A stretch of DNA of 64,000 bases from positions 6,014,001 through 6,078,000 of the forward strand of contig NZ_CP028324.1 of the NCBI RefSeq assembly GCF_003028855.1, given 5' to 3'. Below the pieces are notes generated by a model. That model searched no databases, had not been told where the DNA came from, and worked only from the letters and a program-made list of their open reading frames with translations. The DNA comes from Pseudoduganella armeniaca. Its GTDB lineage: Bacteria; Pseudomonadota; Gammaproteobacteria; Burkholderiales; Burkholderiaceae_D. Positions within the stretch are counted from its first letter, which is position 1. Each line of letters opens with the position of its first letter. Position numbers and translations under genes: made by a program. Below are positions 17,379-25,643 of the stretch, piece after piece.

Positions 17379-18002
17379 TTAACGCGAGTACAGTTCGACG
17401 ATCAGCGATTCGTTGACGTCGTTGGCGATTTCGCTACGCTCTGGCAGGGACTTGAACGTGCCTTCCATTTTCTTGGAATCCACGGATACCCATGCCGGCA
17501 TGCCGACTTGTTCGGCCAGCGACAGCGCTTCGACGATACGGGTCTGCTTCTTGGCCTTTTCGCGCACGGCGATGACGTCGCCGACTTTGACGGCGTAGGA
17601 AGCGATGTTCACGACGTTGCCGTTCACGGTGAAGGCTTTGTGCGAGACCAGCTGACGCGCTTCAGCGCGGGTCGAGCCGAAGCCCATGCGGTAGGCGACG
17701 TTGTCCAGACGGGTTTCCAGCAGGGACAGCAGCGTCTCACCGGTGTTGCCCTTGCGACGGTCGGCTTCGGCGAAGTAGCGGCGGAACTGACGCTCCAGGA
17801 TGCCGTACATACGCTTGACCTTCTGCTTTTCGCGCAGCTGGTTGCCGTAGTCGGAGGTGCGGGCACCCGACTTGACGCCGTGCTGGCCTGGCTTGACGTC
17901 CAGTTTGCACTTGGAATCCAGCGAGCGACGGGCGCTCTTCAGGAACAGGTCAGTGCCTTCACGGCGGGACAGTTTTGCTTTTGGTCCGATATAACGTGCC
18001 AC
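17379..18002 (-). CDS. rpsD: 30S ribosomal protein S4
   Basis: 207 residues, MARYIGPKAKLSRREGTDLF. Primary 16S rRNA-binding protein with an S4 RNA-binding domain (about 97-160; RLDNVAYRMGFGSTRAEARQLV). The start codon is GTG (18002), preceded by AAGGAAAATTACC. A 309-base gap with a strong promoter lies upstream, so rpsD-rpoA-rplQ can be transcribed apart from rpsM-rpsK. Confidence 0.97.
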   Translation of the reverse strand: MARYIGPKAKLSRREGTDLFLKSARRSLDSKCKLDVKPGQHGVKSGARTSDYGNQLREKQKVKRMYGILERQFRRYFAEADRRKGNTGETLLSLLETRLDNVAYRMGFGSTRAEARQLVSHKAFTVNGNVVNIASYAVKVGDVIAVREKAKKQTRIVEALSLAEQVGMPAWVSVDSKKMEGTFKSLPERSEIANDVNESLIVELYSR

Positions 18003-18311
18003 GGTAATTTTCCTTAAATAATAAATGACGCCCCAGAACCCACCGATGCGTGCATCGATGCGATCAGGCGCTAGTCTGACCCTCTAATCCGTCAGACGGT
18101 GGCTCAACATTTGGGCCCGACCGCCAGCCTCGGGAGGCGACGAACAGGCAAAAATAGCCGGACAGTATAACCGTTTCCGATTTACTGTTCCAGCGATTTT
18201 TACATCAGGGCGACGGTGGCCGGTCCACACCGGACCGGCCATTGTCTTGCTGTACCGAAGATGCGTGTCTCGTACGCGGGGTACGATTCCAGCGATCCAG
18301 ATGCGGATTGC
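18003..18311. other. 309-base gap between rpsK and rpsD
   Basis: No credible gene. It contains a 9-bp hairpin (18218-18240, GGCCGGTCC / GGACCGGCC) downstream of rpsK, a good minus-strand sigma-70 promoter at 18164-18192, and a GC-rich leader of about 155 bases before rpsD with several short inverted repeats (for example GATGCGTGCATC, 18045-18060 area). The leader is a candidate site for S4 autoregulation. Confidence 0.6.
18164..18192 (-). promoter_or_regulatory. Sigma-70 promoter for rpsD-rpoA-rplQ
   Basis: On the minus strand, TGGAAC (plus 18187-18192), a 17-base spacer, then TATACT (plus 18164-18169). It lies about 165 bases upstream of the rpsD start. Confidence 0.7.
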
Positions 18312-18716
18312 TTAGATACGACGACGCTTCGGAGGACGGCAGCCGTTGTGCGGCACTGGCGTCACGTCCTGGATCTCGGTGATCTTGATACCCAGGTTGT
18401 TCAGTGCGCGAACAGCGGATTCACGGCCAGGACCTGGGCCCTTGATGCGGACTTCCAGGTTCTTCACGCCGCATTCCTGAGCAACTTTACCAGCCGCTTC
18501 AGCAGCAACCTGCGCTGCGAACGGGGTCGACTTACGGGAGCCCTTGAAGCCGGCACCACCCGAGGTCGCCCACGACAGGGCATTGCCCTGGCGGTCGGTG
18601 ATCGTGATGATCGTGTTGTTGAAGGAAGCGTGCACGTGTGCGATGCCTTCAGCGACGTTCTTTTTGACTTTCTTACGAACGCGTGCTGCTGCAGCGCTGC
18701 TTTGTTGCTTAGCCAT
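18312..18716 (-). CDS. rpsK: 30S ribosomal protein S11
   Basis: 134 residues. Platform protein of the 30S subunit, identified by HVHASFNNTIITITDRQGN and the C-terminal DVTPVPHNGCRPPKRRR, which is nearly invariant. 14 bases after rpsM. The N-terminal tail is Ala/Lys-rich (SSAAAARVRKKVKKN). Confidence 0.98.
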   Translation of the reverse strand: MAKQQSSAAAARVRKKVKKNVAEGIAHVHASFNNTIITITDRQGNALSWATSGGAGFKGSRKSTPFAAQVAAEAAGKVAQECGVKNLEVRIKGPGPGRESAVRALNNLGIKITEIQDVTPVPHNGCRPPKRRRI

Positions 18717-18730
18717 AGTTGTTCCCTAGA

Positions 18731-19096
18731 TTATTTCTTCAGCGATTGAGCGGCTTTGCGCGGACCTTTGCGGGTACGAGCATTGGTGCGGGTGCGCTGA
18801 CCGCGGACCGGCAGGCCCTTACGGTGACGCATGCCGCGGTAGCAACCCAGATCCATCAGACGCTTGATGTTCATCGACAGTTCACGGCGCAGATCGCCTT
18901 CCACTACGAACTTGCCGATTTCGTCACGCAGCTTTTCCAGCTCGCTGTCGTCCAGGTCTTTGATCTTCTTGTTGGTCGGAACACCCGTCTGCGCGCAGAT
19001 GAACTGCGCACGTGGGCGGCCCACGCCGTAGATTGCCGTCAGGCCGATCACGGTGTGCTGATGATTTGGGATGTTAACCCCTGCAATACGTGCCAT
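18731..19096 (-). CDS. rpsM: 30S ribosomal protein S13
   Basis: 121 residues. Head protein of the 30S subunit that contacts the P-site tRNA. Identified by MARIAGVNIPNHQHTVIGLT, the YGVGRPRAQFIC helix, and the basic C-terminal tail GLPVRGQRTRTNARTRKGPRK. First gene of the alpha operon, 14 bases after rpmJ and 14 before rpsK. Confidence 0.98.
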   Translation of the reverse strand: MARIAGVNIPNHQHTVIGLTAIYGVGRPRAQFICAQTGVPTNKKIKDLDDSELEKLRDEIGKFVVEGDLRRELSMNIKRLMDLGCYRGMRHRKGLPVRGQRTRTNARTRKGPRKAAQSLKK

Positions 19097-19110
19097 TCGT
19101 TATTCCTCGA

Positions 19111-19224
19111 TTAACCTTGACGCTGTTTGTGACGCGGTTCGACGCAGATAACACGAACGACGCCCTTGCGCTTGATGATCTTGCAGTTGCGGCAGATCCG
19201 CTTGACTGAAGCGTTAACTTTCAT
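19111..19224 (-). CDS. rpmJ: 50S ribosomal protein L36
   Basis: 37 residues reading MKVNASVKRICRNCKIIKRK, with a zinc-ribbon pattern C-x2-C ... C-x4-H (CRNC, VICVEPRH). This is the zinc-containing (C+) form. It is short, but position between infA and rpsM and the sequence leave no doubt. Confidence 0.97.
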   Translation of the reverse strand: MKVNASVKRICRNCKIIKRKGVVRVICVEPRHKQRQG

Positions 19225-19259
19225 TTTTGCACTCTCTTCTTGGATTCGATTACTTAAAA

Positions 19260-19478
19260 TTACTTGGTCCGGAACACAATACGAGCCCGGGACAGGTCGT
19301 ACGGCGTCAACTCCACCGTCACCTTGTCGCCAGGGAGAATGCGGATATAGTTCATCCGCATTTTACCCGAAATGTGGCCGAGTACCACGTGGCCGTTTTC
19401 CAGCTTTACTCGAAATGTTGCATTCGGCAGATTCTCCAGAATCTCGCCCTGCATCTGTATGACGTCGTCTTTTGCCAT
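19260..19478 (-). CDS. infA: Translation initiation factor IF-1
   Basis: 72 residues, a single S1/OB-fold domain: MAKDDVIQMQGEILENLPNA, then VLGHISGKMRMNYIRILPGD. Binds the A site of the 30S subunit during initiation. Placed between secY and rpmJ as usual in betaproteobacteria. Confidence 0.98.
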   Translation of the reverse strand: MAKDDVIQMQGEILENLPNATFRVKLENGHVVLGHISGKMRMNYIRILPGDKVTVELTPYDLSRARIVFRTK

Positions 19479-19492
19479 GTTGACCTGTTCGC

Positions 19493-20827
19493 TTAGCGGG
19501 TCGGAATGCCGCCTTTGAAGTTTGCCTTGCGCAGCAGCGATTCATATTGCTGCGACATCACGTAGTTCTGGACCTGGGCCATGAAGTCCATGGTCACAAC
19601 CACAATAATCAACAGAGAAGTACCACCGAATACGAAGGATACTTTCCACTGGGCTTGCATAAACTCCGGCAGCAAACACACCAGGGTGATGTAGACGGCG
19701 CCAGCCAGGGTCAATCGGGTCAGGATCTTGTCGATGTAACGGGCAGTCTGCTCACCGGGACGAATCCCTGGCACAAAGGCCCCGCTCTTCTTCAAGTTGT
19801 CCGCAGTCTCCTTGCTGTTGAACACCAGTGCGGTGTAGAAGAAGCAGAAGAACACGATTGCCACGGCATACAGCAATGCATGGATAGGCTCGCCTGGGCT
19901 CAGCGATGCAGCCAGATCTTTCAGGAAGCGCACAACAGGATTGCTGTTGTCCGCGCCACGCGAGAACCAGTCCACGATAGTGGCCGGGAACAAGATAATC
20001 GACGATGCGAAGATCGGCGGGATCACGCCTGCCATGTTCAGCTTCAGCGGCAGGTGGCTGGTTTGCCCACCGTAGATCTTGTTACCGACCTGACGTTTGG
20101 CATAATTCACCAGGATCTTGCGCTGGCCACGTTCCACGAACACCACCGCATAGGTCACTGCCGCGACCAGGATAACGATGATGATGGCGGAGATCGCGCT
20201 GATCGCACCGGTCGACACCTGGGTGAACAAGCCACCCAAAGCGCCCGGCAGACCGGCGGCGATACCGGCAAAGATGATGATCGAGATGCCGTTACCGAGA
20301 CCGCGCTCGGTAATCTGCTCGCCCAACCACATCACGAACATGGTGCCGGTCAGCAGCGTCACGATGGACGTGAAGCGGAAGGCCAGACCGGGATCGATCA
20401 CCAGGCCAGGCTGGGCTTCCAGCGCGACCGAGATGCCGAATGCCTGGAACAGGGCCAGGAACACGGTGGCGTAACGGGTGTACTGGGTGATCTTGCGACG
20501 ACCCGACTCCCCTTCCTTCTTCAGCGCTTCCATCTGCGGCGAAACGATCGACACCAGCTGCATGATGATCGAGGCCGAGATGTAAGGCGTAATGCCCAAC
20601 GCAAACACCGTGAAGCGCGACAGGGCGCCGCCGGAGAACATGTTGAACATGCCCAGCAGCCCACCCTCCTGCGACTTGAACAGTGCGGCCAGCTGTACCG
20701 GGTCGACTCCCGGCACCGGGACGTGCGCCCCGATGCGGTAGACTACCAGAGCGCCCAGCAAAAACCACAGACGGCCCCAAGGGAAACCGGCTGCGGCACT
20801 TTTAGCAAGCTGCGGATTAGTCGCCAA
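19493..20827 (-). CDS. secY: Protein translocase subunit SecY
   Basis: 444 residues with ten TM segments; the channel of the Sec translocase with SecE and SecG. Signatures: GALVVYRIGAHVPVPGVDP near the N-terminus and the cytosolic loop NYAKRQVGNKIYGGQTSHLPLKLN. The start appears to be TTG at 20827, with GGAG six bases upstream; no ATG fits the N-terminus MATNPQLAKSAA. 27 bases after rplO. Confidence 0.97.
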   Translation of the reverse strand: MATNPQLAKSAAAGFPWGRLWFLLGALVVYRIGAHVPVPGVDPVQLAALFKSQEGGLLGMFNMFSGGALSRFTVFALGITPYISASIIMQLVSIVSPQMEALKKEGESGRRKITQYTRYATVFLALFQAFGISVALEAQPGLVIDPGLAFRFTSIVTLLTGTMFVMWLGEQITERGLGNGISIIIFAGIAAGLPGALGGLFTQVSTGAISAISAIIIVILVAAVTYAVVFVERGQRKILVNYAKRQVGNKIYGGQTSHLPLKLNMAGVIPPIFASSIILFPATIVDWFSRGADNSNPVVRFLKDLAASLSPGEPIHALLYAVAIVFFCFFYTALVFNSKETADNLKKSGAFVPGIRPGEQTARYIDKILTRLTLAGAVYITLVCLLPEFMQAQWKVSFVFGGTSLLIIVVVTMDFMAQVQNYVMSQQYESLLRKANFKGGIPTR

Positions 20828-20854
20828 TTTTCGCTCCGTTCAAGCTTAAGCGTC

Positions 20855-21286
20855 TCAGGCTACCGAGCCGCCGGCCGCTTCGATGGCCGCTTTCGCGCCG
20901 GCGGTCACTTTCAGGCCCTTGATGGACACTGCTTTGGTGATTTCACCGGATGCGATCACGCGCACGTCACGTGCCAGCACGGACAGCACGCCAGCCTGCT
21001 TCAGGACCAGCAGGTCGACTTCGCTGACGGCCAGGCCGTTCAGGTCGGACAGACGCACTTCAGCCTTGAAGGTAGCGTTCAGCGATTTGAAGCCGCGCTT
21101 TGGCAGACGGCGCTGCAGAGGCATCTGACCGCCTTCGAAGCCGACTTTGTGGAAGCCGCCCGAACGCGATTTCTGACCTTTGTGACCACGGCCGGCAGTC
21201 TTGCCCAGGCCGGAGCCGATACCGCGGCCAACGCGGCGCTTAGCGTGCTTCGCGCCTTCTGCTGGTTGAATGGTATTCAATTCCAT
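20855..21286 (-). CDS. rplO: 50S ribosomal protein L15
   Basis: 143 residues from the ATG at 21286 (MELNTIQPAEGAKHAKRRVG); an in-frame ATG eight codons earlier lacks the conserved start. Glycine-rich N-terminal extension GRGIGSGLGKTAGRGHKGQ penetrates the 23S rRNA core. Between rpmD and secY in the spc operon. Confidence 0.97.
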   Translation of the reverse strand: MELNTIQPAEGAKHAKRRVGRGIGSGLGKTAGRGHKGQKSRSGGFHKVGFEGGQMPLQRRLPKRGFKSLNATFKAEVRLSDLNGLAVSEVDLLVLKQAGVLSVLARDVRVIASGEITKAVSIKGLKVTAGAKAAIEAAGGSVA

Positions 21287-21314
21287 TGTGTTCTCCAGTT
21301 CGTAAGCCAAGGGC

Positions 21315-21491
21315 TTACGACACGACTTTAACGAGGTAGGCGACCTTGGTGATCATGCCGCGTACCGATGGCGTGTCCTGCAGCTCGGAAACCGAGTTGA
21401 CACGACGCAGGCCCAGGCCACGCACGGTGGCGCGGTGGTCTTGACGGGTGCCGATCAGGCCCTTCACCAGTTTGACTTTGATAGTGCTCAT
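21315..21491 (-). CDS. rpmD: 50S ribosomal protein L30
   Basis: 58 residues (MSTIKVKLVKGLIGTRQDHRA). The second ATG at 21491 is preferred over 21497 because the AAGAGG ribosome site then has a normal spacing of about six bases. Small 50S protein absent from some lineages. Between rpsE and rplO. Confidence 0.96.
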   Translation of the reverse strand: MSTIKVKLVKGLIGTRQDHRATVRGLGLRRVNSVSELQDTPSVRGMITKVAYLVKVVS

Positions 21492-21501
21492 GGTCATCCT
21501 C

Positions 21502-22020
21502 TTAAGCCAGAATGTCTTCTACCGACTTGCCGCGTTTCGCAGCGATGTCAGCAGGAGTGCTCATTTTCGACAGGCCGTCCAGGGTGGCGCGCACCAGGTT
21601 GTACGGGTTGTTCGAACCGGTGGATTTTGCCACCACGTCCGTTACGCCCATCACGTCGAAGATAGCGCGCATTGCGCCGCCGGCGATGACGCCGGTACCT
21701 GGCTTGGCCGGGCTCATCATGACGCGCGACGCGCCGTGACGGCCGGTTACCGTGTGCTGCAGGGTACCGTTCTTCAGAGGCACCTTGATCAGGTTGCGAC
21801 GGGCTTCTTCCATTGCCTTCTGCACACCGACCGGTACTTCCTTCGACTTGCCCTTGCCCATGCCGATGCGGCCATCGCCGTCACCAACCACGGTCAGCGC
21901 CGCGAAGCCCATGATACGACCACCCTTGACCACTTTGGTCACGCGGTTGATCGCGATCATTTTTTCGCGCATGCCGTCATCCGGCTTGTCGCTTTGCATT
22001 TTTGCTTGCATTTTTGCCAT
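21502..22020 (-). CDS. rpsE: 30S ribosomal protein S5
   Basis: 172 residues. N-terminal dsRNA-binding-like S5 domain with REKMIAINRVTKVVKGGR and the loop GDGDGRIGMGKGKSKEVP, where spectinomycin and fidelity mutations map in other bacteria. The residues there look wild type. Spc operon, 10 bases after rplR. Confidence 0.98.
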   Translation of the reverse strand: MAKMQAKMQSDKPDDGMREKMIAINRVTKVVKGGRIMGFAALTVVGDGDGRIGMGKGKSKEVPVGVQKAMEEARRNLIKVPLKNGTLQHTVTGRHGASRVMMSPAKPGTGVIAGGAMRAIFDVMGVTDVVAKSTGSNNPYNLVRATLDGLSKMSTPADIAAKRGKSVEDILA

Positions 22021-22030
22021 GATCGTACCC

Positions 22031-22393
22031 TTAGAACTTCAGACCAGCTTCACGCGCGGCTTCTGCCAGCGCCTTCACACGGCCGTGGTAACGGAAACCG
22101 GAGCGGTCGAACGCAACTTCGGTGATTCCTGCCTTCAGTGCTTTTTCAGCGACGCGCTTGCCAACCAGGGCTGCAGCGGCGGCATTGCCACCCTTGCCCG
22201 ATTTGCCGGCCAGCTCCGCGCGAACTTCTGCTTCCACGGTCGACGCCGAAACCAGAACTTTAGCGTCCGGGCTGATCAGGTTCGCGTAAATGTGCAGGTT
22301 AGTGCGGTGGACCGACAGGCGGTTCACTTTCAGTTGCGCGATCTTGATGCGGGTTTGACGTCCGCGGCGCAGACGAGATTCTTTTTTGTCCAT
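22031..22393 (-). CDS. rplR: 50S ribosomal protein L18
   Basis: 120 residues. 5S rRNA-binding protein; RTNLHIYANLISPDAKVLVSAST in the middle and FDRSGFRYHGRVKALAEAAR at the end are family hallmarks. The N-terminus (MDKKESRLRRGRQTR) is basic as expected. 13 bases after rplF. Confidence 0.98.
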   Translation of the reverse strand: MDKKESRLRRGRQTRIKIAQLKVNRLSVHRTNLHIYANLISPDAKVLVSASTVEAEVRAELAGKSGKGGNAAAAALVGKRVAEKALKAGITEVAFDRSGFRYHGRVKALAEAAREAGLKF

Positions 22394-22406
22394 CGTCAGC
22401 CCCTAA

Positions 22407-22940
22407 TTACTTCTTCTTGGTTTCTTTAAGCTTAACCACTTCGTCCACATAGCGGACGCCCTTGCCCTTGTAAGGCTCAGGGGAGCGGTAAGCGCGCACT
22501 TCGGCGGCAACCTGGCCAACCTTTTGACGATCGATGCCCTTGATCAGGACTTCGGTCGGCGTCGGGGTAGCGACGGTCACGCCTGCTGGCATGTCGTGTA
22601 CGACAGGGTGGGAGAAGCCCAGGGACAGGTTCAGCTTGTCGCCTTGTGCTTGCGCCTTGTAACCCACGCCGACCAGGGACAGCTTCTTCTCGAAGCCCTT
22701 GGTGACGCCGGTGACCATGTTGTTCACCAGAGCGCGCAGCGTGCCGGACATGGCATTGGCTTCGCGGCTGTCGTTGGCCACGTCGAACGTCAGCGTGCCA
22801 TTGTTGTTTTCAACTTTGACCAGGCCGTTCAGGCTCTGGGTCAGGGTGCCCAGCGGGCCCTTGACGGTGATCGCTTGCGCGGAGATGGCGACTTCGGCGC
22901 CAGCCGGCACAGCGATCGGCATTTTAGCTACTCGAGACAT
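22407..22940 (-). CDS. rplF: 50S ribosomal protein L6
   Basis: 177 residues with two repeated L6 domains; MSRVAKMPIAVPAGAEVAI at the start and the C-terminal signature RSPEPYKGKGVRYVDE. Binds near the sarcin-ricin loop. 10 bases after rpsH. Confidence 0.98.
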   Translation of the reverse strand: MSRVAKMPIAVPAGAEVAISAQAITVKGPLGTLTQSLNGLVKVENNNGTLTFDVANDSREANAMSGTLRALVNNMVTGVTKGFEKKLSLVGVGYKAQAQGDKLNLSLGFSHPVVHDMPAGVTVATPTPTEVLIKGIDRQKVGQVAAEVRAYRSPEPYKGKGVRYVDEVVKLKETKKK

Positions 22941-22950
22941 GTGTTACTCC

Positions 22951-23346
22951 TTAAGCCACGAAGCAGATGACTTCGCCACCGACACCGGTAGCGCGCGCTT
23001 TGCGGTCGGTCATGACGCCTTGCGGAGTCGACACGATGGCCACGCCCAGACCGTTCATGACGGTTGGAATCTCATCCTTGCCCTTGTAGACGCGCAGGCC
23101 CGGACGGGACACGCGCTCGAGGCGCTCGATGACAGGACGGCCCACATAATATTTCAAACCGATCTTCAGTTCCGTCTTGCCTTCATTCGAAGACACGGCG
23201 AAATCTTCAATGTAACCCTCGTCCTTCAGGACGTTGGCAATCGCTACTTTGACTTTCGACGATGGCATGGCCACGGTCGTTTTTTGCACGCCCTGGGCGT
23301 TGCGAATGCGGGTCAGCATATCGGCGATAGGATCGCTCATACTCAT
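22951..23346 (-). CDS. rpsH: 30S ribosomal protein S8
   Basis: 131 residues. Binds helix 21 of 16S rRNA and, in E. coli, represses the spc operon. DPIADMLTRIRNAQ at the start and RPGLRVYKGKDEIPTVMNGLG in the C-terminal half. Start may be 23346 or the second ATG at 23340. 14 bases after rpsN. Confidence 0.97.
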   Translation of the reverse strand: MSMSDPIADMLTRIRNAQGVQKTTVAMPSSKVKVAIANVLKDEGYIEDFAVSSNEGKTELKIGLKYYVGRPVIERLERVSRPGLRVYKGKDEIPTVMNGLGVAIVSTPQGVMTDRKARATGVGGEVICFVA

Positions 23347-23360
23347 TGCTTATTCTCCTA

Positions 23361-23666
23361 TTACCAGCTGGCTTTAGTCATACCGGGAATCTCACCACGC
23401 ATGGCGAATTCACGGAGTTTGATACGGCCCAGACCGAATTTACGGAAGGTGCCGCGTGGACGACCGGTCATGGCGCAGCGGTTGCGCTGGCGGGTCGGGT
23501 TCGCGTTGCGTGGCAGGGCCTGCAGTTTCAGGCGGGCTTCGTAACGCTCTTCTTCCGACTTGGACTGGTCATCGATGATGGCCTTCAGAGCGGCGCGCTT
23601 GGCGGCGAATTTCTCCACCAGGTCAGCACGCTTCTGTTCACGGTTAATCAGTGCGAGTTTTGCCAT
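23361..23666 (-). CDS. rpsN: 30S ribosomal protein S14 (zinc-free type)
   Basis: 101 residues. The long form without the CxxC pair, so it does not bind zinc. C-terminal RQRNRCAMTGRPRGTFRKFG and LREFAMRGEIPGMTKASW are typical. Between rplE and rpsH. Confidence 0.97.
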   Translation of the reverse strand: MAKLALINREQKRADLVEKFAAKRAALKAIIDDQSKSEEERYEARLKLQALPRNANPTRQRNRCAMTGRPRGTFRKFGLGRIKLREFAMRGEIPGMTKASW

Positions 23667-23673
23667 GATCGTT

Positions 23674-24213
23674 TTAGTTCCTGAACGGGAATTTGAATGC
23701 GGCGAGCAGAGCTTTCGCTTCGTCGTCGGTCTTGGCGGTCGTGGTGATCGAGATGTTCATACCACGCAGCGCGTCGATCTTGTCGTACTCGATTTCCGGG
23801 AAGATGATCTGCTCTTTGACGCCGATGTTGTAGTTGCCGCGACCATCGAACGAACGGCCGGACACGCCACGGAAGTCACGCACGCGCGGCAGGGCCACGG
23901 TGATGAAACGGTCCAGGAATTCGTACATACGGGCGCCACGCAGGGTCACCATCGTACCGATCGGGTAGCCTTCGCGGATCTTGAAACCGGCGATAGCTTT
24001 GCGAGCCTTCGTGATCACTGGCTTCTGGCCGGCGATCTTGGTCAGGTCGCCAACAGCGTGCTCGATGACCTTCTTGTCGGCCACGGCTTCCGAGAGACCC
24101 ATGTTCAGGGTGATCTTGGTCAGGCGAGGCACTTCCATTACCGACTTGTAGCCGAATTTCTCGGTCAGCTCGGTAACGACCTTGTCTTTGTACAGTTGTT
24201 GCAGACGGGCCAT
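23674..24213 (-). CDS. rplE: 50S ribosomal protein L5
   Basis: 179 residues. Forms part of the central protuberance with 5S rRNA. MARLQQLYKDKVVTELTEKF, ITLNMGLSEAVADKK, and the C-terminal NYNIGVKEQIIFPEIEYDKID match the family. 6 bases after rplX. Confidence 0.98.
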   Translation of the reverse strand: MARLQQLYKDKVVTELTEKFGYKSVMEVPRLTKITLNMGLSEAVADKKVIEHAVGDLTKIAGQKPVITKARKAIAGFKIREGYPIGTMVTLRGARMYEFLDRFITVALPRVRDFRGVSGRSFDGRGNYNIGVKEQIIFPEIEYDKIDALRGMNISITTTAKTDDEAKALLAAFKFPFRN

Positions 24214-24219
24214 TTCTGA

Positions 24220-24534
24220 TTACCCTTTCACTACTTCGCCGGAGGACTTGAAGACGCGGACTTTTTTACCGTCCACTTCTTTGAAGCCCACGCGATCGGC
24301 CTTGCCGGTCGCAGCGTTGAACAGAGCAACGTTGGACACGTGAATAGGCATGGTCTTGTCGACGATGCCACCAGTAACGCCAGTCATCGGGTTAGGCTTG
24401 ACGGCTTTTTTAGCCACGTTCACGCCTTCCACCACGACGTGCTCAGCGTCTACACGCTGGGTCACTACGCCGCGCTTGCCCTTGTCCTTACCGGTCAGGA
24501 CGATGACTTCGTCGTTTTTGCGAATCTTATCCAT
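24220..24534 (-). CDS. rplX: 50S ribosomal protein L24
   Basis: 104 residues with an N-terminal KOW motif (KNDEVIVLTGKDKGKRGVVTQ). Assembly-initiator protein that binds the 5' end of 23S rRNA. 9 bases after rplN. Confidence 0.98.
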   Translation of the reverse strand: MDKIRKNDEVIVLTGKDKGKRGVVTQRVDAEHVVVEGVNVAKKAVKPNPMTGVTGGIVDKTMPIHVSNVALFNAATGKADRVGFKEVDGKKVRVFKSSGEVVKG

Positions 24535-24543
24535 TACGACTCC

Positions 24544-24912
24544 TTACAGGACTTCCGGTGCCAGGGACACGATCTTCATGAACTTCTCAGTGCGCAGTTC
24601 ACGCGTCACTGGGCCAAAGATACGGGTACCGATCGGTTCCAGCTTGGAGTTCAGCAGGACAGCGGCATTGCCGTCGAACTTGACCAGGGAACCGTCCTGG
24701 CGACGCACACCCTTAGCGGTGCGCACAACCACGGCGTTATAAATTTCACCTTTTTTGACACGGCCGCGAGGCTGAGCCACCTTAACGGTGACCTTGATCA
24801 CGTCGCCAATGCCAGCATAACGGCGCTTGGAACCGCCCAACACCTTGATGCACATAACTTCTTTCGCACCGGTGTTGTCGGCCACTTCGAGCCGGCTTTC
24901 AGTTTGAATCAT
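24544..24912 (-). CDS. rplN: 50S ribosomal protein L14
   Basis: 122 residues, MIQTESRLEVADNTGAKEVM. First gene of the spc segment. It is set off from rpsQ by a 258-base gap that holds a promoter-like sequence, matching the S10/spc boundary in E. coli. Confidence 0.98.
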   Translation of the reverse strand: MIQTESRLEVADNTGAKEVMCIKVLGGSKRRYAGIGDVIKVTVKVAQPRGRVKKGEIYNAVVVRTAKGVRRQDGSLVKFDGNAAVLLNSKLEPIGTRIFGPVTRELRTEKFMKIVSLAPEVL

Positions 24913-25082
24913 AGTATTCTCTTTCCCAACTTAAGCCGAAGAATCCACACAATGCGGACCTCTCGGTCAGTCTTGGTCCCGCCAGAGACGCGTAGCGTCA
25001 CTGTTTGGGTGCTTGACCTTCATACAGTACTGACCGCGAGGCGCGTCTGCGGAGAGACACTTAGCGGCGATACATGAACGAA

Positions 25083-25118
25083 GCCCGCAAGTATTACATA
25101 TAACCTGCGGGCCTGCAA
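25083..25118 (-). promoter_or_regulatory. Candidate spc promoter and spanning inverted repeat
   Basis: Minus-strand TTGCAG (plus 25113-25118) and TAATAC/AATACT (plus 25090-25096) with a 16-17 base spacer, in the 258-base gap between rpsQ and rplN. An inverted repeat GCCCGCA (25083-25089) / TGCGGGC (25106-25112) brackets the spacer and could be an operator or a weak attenuator hairpin. The rest of the gap shows no gene. Confidence 0.5.
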
Positions 25119-25170
25119 GAACTAATTGGAAACCGGTCCAGCGCATCGCTGCGCCAGACCAGGGTTCTTC

Positions 25171-25443
25171 TTAGACGATTTGTGCAGCTTGCACTACACG
25201 CGTCACCGTCCACGCCTTCGTCTTGGAGATCGGACGACCTTCCGCGATCTCGACCGTATCACCGGTCTTGACCTGGTTGGTCTCGTCGTGCGCGTGGTAC
25301 TTGTTGCTGCGCACGATGATCTTGCCGTACAGAGGGTGCTTCACGTGACGCTCGATCAGTACAGTAACGGTCTTGTCCATCTTGTCGGACACCACTTTAC
25401 CGATCAGCGTGCGCTTGAGCGACTGTTTCACTGGTTCGTTCAT
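25171..25443 (-). CDS. rpsQ: 30S ribosomal protein S17
   Basis: 90 residues, OB-fold protein: LKRTLIGKVVSDKMDKTVTV and ERHVKHPLYGKIIVRSNKYHAHD. Its ATG overlaps the rpmC stop by 4 bases, so translation is probably coupled. Last gene of the S10 segment. Confidence 0.98.
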   Translation of the reverse strand: MNEPVKQSLKRTLIGKVVSDKMDKTVTVLIERHVKHPLYGKIIVRSNKYHAHDETNQVKTGDTVEIAEGRPISKTKAWTVTRVVQAAQIV

Positions 25444-25631
25444 TTGGCTTCCTTCGTGTTCATTACCGTTTTGACGCGTGCGATATCGCGGCGGACCTTC
25501 TTCAGCTGCGAGGTATTGCTCAGCTGCTGGGTGGCGCTTTGCATACGCAGGCCGAACTGTGCTTTCAGCAGGTCGTTCAGCTCTTTCTGCAGAGCTGCCT
25601 GGTCTTTGCCGCGGAGTTCAGATGCTTTCAT
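25440..25631 (-). CDS. rpmC: 50S ribosomal protein L29
   Basis: 63 residues, two-helix protein MKASELRGKDQAALQKELND, with QLSNTSQLKKVRRDIARVKT at the end. Sits at the tunnel exit and helps dock the signal recognition particle and trigger factor. Overlaps rpsQ by 4 bases. Confidence 0.98.
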   Translation of the reverse strand: MKASELRGKDQAALQKELNDLLKAQFGLRMQSATQQLSNTSQLKKVRRDIARVKTVMNTKEAK

Positions 25632-25643
25632 ATTTCACTCCAA

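Noticed and set aside
19547..21331. Long plus-strand open frame opposite secY and rplO (594 codons)
   Set aside because: Spans two real genes on the other strand and shows no recognisable domain.
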